10,477 bases of DNA from Alphaproteobacteria bacterium (GTDB lineage Bacteria > Pseudomonadota > Alphaproteobacteria > Rickettsiales > UBA6187), in contig JAJRPW010000133.1 of the NCBI GenBank assembly GCA_024280585.1, positions 1-10,477 of the forward strand, read 5' to 3'. The notes below the pieces were generated by a model, which searched no databases, was not told the DNA's origin, and saw only the letters and a program-made list of their open reading frames with translations. The position numbers and the translations under genes are program-made. Below, in pieces: positions 7,366 through 10,477 of the stretch (position 1 is its first letter; each line of letters opens with the position of its first letter).

Positions 7366-8357
7366 CTAAACCTTTTCCAGCTCTTTTTTAGCGTCCATGC
7401 CAGCGAAAGCATCGTCCCAACTGCCTGTTGTCGCAGCTTTGGTATATTCGGTAACCCGGTTTTCAAAGAAGTTAGCATGTTCGACACCATTGAGGATTTC
7501 ATCAATCCAAGGCAGCGGATTTTTTCGATATGGTGAATCGGCTGTAATCCAAGCTGCATAAGCCTCCTATCACCAATATATCGGATATACAACTTCACAT
7601 CATCGGCCGTCATGCCCTGCATATCACCCATTTCAAACGCCAGATCAATAAATGCATCCTCATGCGTTATAATAGTCGAACAGGCAATATATAGCTCTTT
7701 TTTCAACTCATCAGTATCAACTTCCGGGTTTTCCGCAAGAAAAGTTTTGAATAACCTGATTATCGAGTTGCAATGCAGACTTTCATCGCGCACCGACCAC
7801 GTCACAACCTGCCCCATCCCCTTCATTTTATTATGCCTTGGGAAATTCAATAAAATCGCAAAAGACGCAAAAAGCTGCAAACCTTCTGTAAATGCACCAA
7901 AAACTGCCAGAGTTTTCGCTATATTATGCTTATCCCTGACATGAAACCCTTGCATATAGTCATACTTATCTTTCATTTCCTTATATTTCAGAAACGCCAT
8001 ATATTCAGCTTCCGGCATGCCTATAGTGTCAAGCAAATGCGAGTAAGCGGCGATATGAATTGTTTCCATATTTGAAAAAGCCGACAACATCATCTGAATT
8101 TCCGTAGGCTGAAATACTTGTGAATAATGCTTCATATAGCAGTTATTCACTTCAATATCCGCTTGCGTAAAAAAACGGAAAATCTGCGTCAAAAGGTGTT
8201 TTTCAGATGCACTTATATTATAACGCCAATCCTTAACATCATCACCCATCGGGATTTCTTCCGGTAGCCAGTGAATTTTTTGCTGTGTATGCCACGCTTC
8301 ATACGCCCAAGGGTAAGCAAATGGTTTATATATAGGTTTTGCATTTAGTAACGACAT
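7353..8357 (-). CDS. nrdB: Class Ia ribonucleotide reductase beta subunit, frameshifted near the 3' end
   Basis: NrdB houses the diiron-tyrosyl radical that is passed to NrdA. Diiron ligands are visible as Asp67 (TQADIEV), Glu98 and His101 (METIHIAAY), Glu158 (FTEGLQ), Glu192 and His195 (DESLHCN). Tyr105 lies seven residues after Glu98, the spacing of the radical tyrosine. The uninterrupted frame gives 334 residues, but after HIEK at 276-279 it turns to nonsense. Adding one A to the six-A run (six Ts on the plus strand at 7520-7525) restores NPLPWIDEIL, VEHANFFENRVTEY and WDDAF...ELEKV, ending at a TAG at 7366-7368, for 330 residues. That tail is conserved and contacts NrdA. The error may be sequencing or assembly, real mutation or slippage. 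The start has an AGAGAG ribosome binding site, 45 bases after the nrdA stop. Confidence 0.94.
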   Translation of the reverse strand: MSLLNAKPIYKPFAYPWAYEAWHTQQKIHWLPEEIPMGDDVKDWRYNISASEKHLLTQIFRFFTQADIEVNNCYMKHYSQVFQPTEIQMMLSAFSNMETIHIAAYSHLLDTIGMPEAEYMAFLKYKEMKDKYDYMQGFHVRDKHNIAKTLAVFGAFTEGLQLFASFAILLNFPRHNKMKGMGQVVTWSVRDESLHCNSIIRLFKTFLAENPEVDTDELKKELYIACSTIITHEDAFIDLAFEMGDMQGMTADDVKLYIRYIGDRRLMQLGLQPIHHIEKIRCLGLMKSSMVSNMLTSLKTGLPNIPKLRQQAVGTMLSLAWTLKKSWKRFRTCS

Positions 8358-8402
8358 TTATTTCTCTCTTTTTGATATATTGTAAAAACTACGATGCAGC
8401 AC

Positions 8403-10214
8403 CTATTGACAAGATAAACACTCATCATATTCTTTTTGTTTATAAGCCACATTCACTTCCTGTTCGGCATAAGCAGCAATATCAGGAACTTTATGCGACA
8501 CTTTTTCGGCTCTTTGAATCGAGGTTGATCGACAATAATAAAGGCTCTTCATACCTTTTTTCCAGGCAGAATAATGCACATTATGCAACTCACTTTTATC
8601 AACATCGCCAGGCAAAAATACATTCACAGATTGCGCCTGGCAAATATAAGGAGTTCGATCCGCTGCATGTTCAATAACCCAGCGCTGATCCAGCTCGAAA
8701 GCCGTTTTGAACACATCCTTCTCATTCTCATCCAGAAAATCCAGCTGCTGCACTGATCCTTCATGCGTTGCTATAGAAGACCATGTGTCCTCATTATTAT
8801 GCCCTTTTTCGTCCAGCAATTTAATCAGATTTTTATTACGTACCACAAAAGAGCCGGTCAAAGTTTTTTGTGTAAAACTATTTGCCGCAAACGGCTCAAT
8901 CCCAGGTGAAGAATTACCGCAAACTATTGAAATCGACGCTGTCGGCGCCACCGATAATTTATGAGTAAATCTCTCCATTAACCCAGCCTCTTGTGCATCA
9001 AGACAGGCCCCACGCTCCTCCGCCAAAAGCTCCGAAGAACGGTCAGCCTTGGCTTTAATATGCTTGAATATCCTGTTATTCCACACTTTGGCCATCACTG
9101 ATTCCATCGGAATTCCCTTGGACTGCAAAAACGAGTGGAATCCCATAGCCCCAAGGCCAATGCTGCGCTCACGCTTGGCTGAATAAGCCGCTTTTTTCAT
9201 ACTCACAGGCGCTGTTTCAATAAAATCTTCCAGCACATTATCCAGCATTCGCATGATATCATCTATAAATGTCGGGTGATCTTCCCATTCCTCATATCTC
9301 TCTAAATTAACAGATGACAGGCAACAAACAGCAGTTCTATTCTCGCCAAGATGATCCTCACCCGTAGCAAGAGTGATTTCGCTACAAAGATTAGATGTCT
9401 TAACTTTCAGACCCAGCCGCTTATAACTTTCGGGAAGATTTTTATTCACATTATCTTCGAAAAGCATATAAGGTTCGCCGGTTTCAAGCCGCGCTGTAAG
9501 CAACTTCACCCAAAGATCCCGCGCCTTCATAATAGAAACAACCGAATCATCTTTAGGGCTTTTTAGTTCCCAAATATCGTCATTCTCAACGGCCTTCATA
9601 AAATCATCGGAAATCACGATGCCATGATGTATATTCAAAGCTTTACGGTTCGGATCACCACCAGTTGGACGCCTTATATCAATAAACTCCTCAATTTCAG
9701 GATGCCATATAGGCAGATAAACCGCCGAGCTTCCACGGCGCAAAGACCCTTGTGATATCGCCAAAGTAAGCGAATCCTGCACCCTTATAAAAGGCACCAC
9801 GCCCGATGTTTTGCCATTACCGCGAACAGTTTCACCAATCGCGCGCAAATTGCCCCAGTAACTGCCTATGCCGCCGCCACGCGAGGCCAGCCATACATTT
9901 TCATTCCACAAATCAACAATCCCAGCCAGGCTATCCTGTGTTTCATTTAAAAAGCATGAGATCGGCAACCCTCGCTTCGTCCCGCCATTACTCAAAATCG
10001 GCGTGGCCGGCATAAACCAAAGCTTACTCATATAGTCATACAAACGTTGCGCATGCGCTTCATCATCGCCATAAAAAGACGCCACTCTTGCGAACAACCC
10101 TTGAAAATCCTCGCCTTCCAACAAATAACGATCGACAAGCACAGCCTTGCCAAAATTTGTAAGATTATCGTCTCTTGACCGATCAACCTTAATAGAATCA
10201 ATATTTACGCTCAT
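8403..10214 (-). CDS. nrdA: Class Ia ribonucleotide reductase alpha (catalytic) subunit
   Basis: NrdA reduces ribonucleoside diphosphates to deoxyribonucleotides for DNA synthesis. The 603-residue product carries all the radical and redox residues: Cys87 in LPISCF, Asn275/Cys277/Glu279 in NLCSEI (Cys277 forms the thiyl radical), Cys297 in AVCCLSSVNL as the partner of Cys87, Tyr559-Tyr560 in SLYYCRS for radical transfer, and a C-terminal CLSCQ with Cys599 and Cys602 that reloads the active site from thioredoxin or glutaredoxin. PTASIS and GNSSPGIEP are further family motifs. It lacks the roughly 90-residue N-terminal ATP cone, so it should miss the usual dATP off-switch; the protein is correspondingly shorter than E. 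coli NrdA. AAGGGGAAGG precedes the ATG. nrdB follows 45 bases downstream in the same operon, with NrdR boxes upstream. Confidence 0.97.
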   Translation of the reverse strand: MSVNIDSIKVDRSRDDNLTNFGKAVLVDRYLLEGEDFQGLFARVASFYGDDEAHAQRLYDYMSKLWFMPATPILSNGGTKRGLPISCFLNETQDSLAGIVDLWNENVWLASRGGGIGSYWGNLRAIGETVRGNGKTSGVVPFIRVQDSLTLAISQGSLRRGSSAVYLPIWHPEIEEFIDIRRPTGGDPNRKALNIHHGIVISDDFMKAVENDDIWELKSPKDDSVVSIMKARDLWVKLLTARLETGEPYMLFEDNVNKNLPESYKRLGLKVKTSNLCSEITLATGEDHLGENRTAVCCLSSVNLERYEEWEDHPTFIDDIMRMLDNVLEDFIETAPVSMKKAAYSAKRERSIGLGAMGFHSFLQSKGIPMESVMAKVWNNRIFKHIKAKADRSSELLAEERGACLDAQEAGLMERFTHKLSVAPTASISIVCGNSSPGIEPFAANSFTQKTLTGSFVVRNKNLIKLLDEKGHNNEDTWSSIATHEGSVQQLDFLDENEKDVFKTAFELDQRWVIEHAADRTPYICQAQSVNVFLPGDVDKSELHNVHYSAWKKGMKSLYYCRSTSIQRAEKVSHKVPDIAAYAEQEVNVAYKQKEYDECLSCQ

Positions 10215-10248
10215 TTCCTTCCCCTTATATACCTTAGCAACCCGAAAA

Positions 10249-10290
10249 ACAACTACATACAGCCATCACGCAGGACAGATACAACTACAT
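10249..10290. repeat. Ten-base direct repeat in the nrdA leader
   Basis: ACAACTACAT occurs at 10249-10258 and again at 10281-10290, 32 bp apart. The second copy is followed by GTTGT, making a small ACAAC/GTTGT hairpin. Both lie between the NrdR boxes and the nrdA start. In the transcript each copy reads ATGTAGTTGT, so it holds an ATG directly followed by TAG. The repeat is seen directly; no function is known to me. Confidence 0.35.
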
Positions 10291-10358
10291 GTTGTGTTTT
10301 CGCTATTAAATTCAGTTTAACAATTTTCAAATCCATAGTCCACCCAAAAAAACATAAA

Positions 10359-10374
10359 AAAGCATATATTTTGT
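10359..10374. promoter_or_regulatory. NrdR box, gene-proximal (weaker)
   Basis: AAAGCATATATTTTGT matches the NrdR-box consensus ACACWATATATWGTGT at about 12 of 16 positions, including the central ATATAT. Its centre is 33 bp from that of the stronger box, about three helical turns, in line with the paired, phased sites NrdR uses. It overlaps the likely -10 region of the nrdA promoter. Confidence 0.6.
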
Positions 10375-10392
10375 ATAAAAAAATCTTGACAC
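10363..10392 (-). promoter_or_regulatory. Candidate nrdA promoter
   Basis: On the minus strand GTGTCA (10387-10392) is followed after 18 bases by TATATG (10363-10368), or after 17 by ATATAT. The -35 match is modest. Support comes mainly from its position between and over the two NrdR boxes, where the repressor would block RNA polymerase. The leader to nrdA would be about 140 bases. Confidence 0.4.
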
Positions 10393-10407
10393 CACTATAT
10401 ATAGTGT
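10392..10407. promoter_or_regulatory. NrdR box, gene-distal (strong)
   Basis: CCACTATATATAGTGT matches the NrdR consensus ACACWATATATWGTGT at 15 of 16 positions, and the inner 14 bases CACTATATATAGTG (10393-10406) are a perfect palindrome. NrdR is the zinc-finger/ATP-cone repressor of bacterial ribonucleotide reductase genes, and the site lies about 180 bases upstream of nrdA. No nrdR gene is in this window. Confidence 0.82.
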
Positions 10408-10477
10408 TTTTCTGGTAATAGCGCCGGTTGACAAGAATTTGCTTTACACAAAAAACATGCCTTGGCGGAAGCTATTA

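Noticed and set aside
8339..8677. 112-codon plus-strand open frame across the nrdA-nrdB junction
   Set aside because: It overlaps both conserved genes on the opposite strand and encodes nothing recognisable.
10428..10456. Plus-strand promoter TTGACA with a -10 near 10451
   Set aside because: The -35 is perfect but the base run at the right distance (AAAAAC) is a poor -10, and no gene start is visible before the window ends.

Overview
This AT-rich window has compact gene spacing and looks like a chromosomal segment of a low-GC Gram-negative bacterium. I infer an alphaproteobacterium, possibly a host-associated lineage, from the MmsA/aminotransferase pair, the short class Ia NrdA without an ATP cone, and the Fur/TonB outer-membrane uptake genes. 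The lineage is inference; no rRNA or tRNA gene is present to fix it. I found no phage, transposase, CRISPR array or defence system.

Layout from left to right. (1) At 1-141 (+) lies the 3' end of an unidentified gene, overlapping tail-to-tail by a few bases with the next gene. (2) At 138-3024 (-) a two-gene operon, mmsA followed by a class III aminotransferase, sits behind a good sigma70-type promoter. Together they could convert an omega-amino acid such as beta-alanine to its semialdehyde and then to an acyl-CoA. (3) At 3215-5422 (-) is a FecA-like TonB-dependent outer-membrane receptor. Divergent from it at 5652-7181 (+) is a complete tonB-exbB-exbD operon. The gap between them holds a strong Fur box, a second Fur half-site and overlapping divergent promoters, so receptor and energiser are probably iron-repressed together. 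(4) At 7353-10214 (-) are nrdB and nrdA, the class Ia ribonucleotide reductase, transcribed nrdA then nrdB. A pair of NrdR boxes about 33 bp apart covers the likely nrdA promoter.

Three points deserve attention. nrdB carries a one-base frameshift in a poly-A tract about 50 codons before its natural end, and the conserved C-terminal tail is still intact in the other frame. Two long imperfect inverted-repeat elements (5443-5550 and 7225-7365) bracket the tonB-exbB-exbD operon and share a core pattern, suggesting one dispersed palindromic repeat family. The first of these lies inside the predicted 5' leader of the receptor mRNA. Otherwise the window is ordinary metabolism and iron uptake, and I do not see a convincing undescribed multi-gene system.
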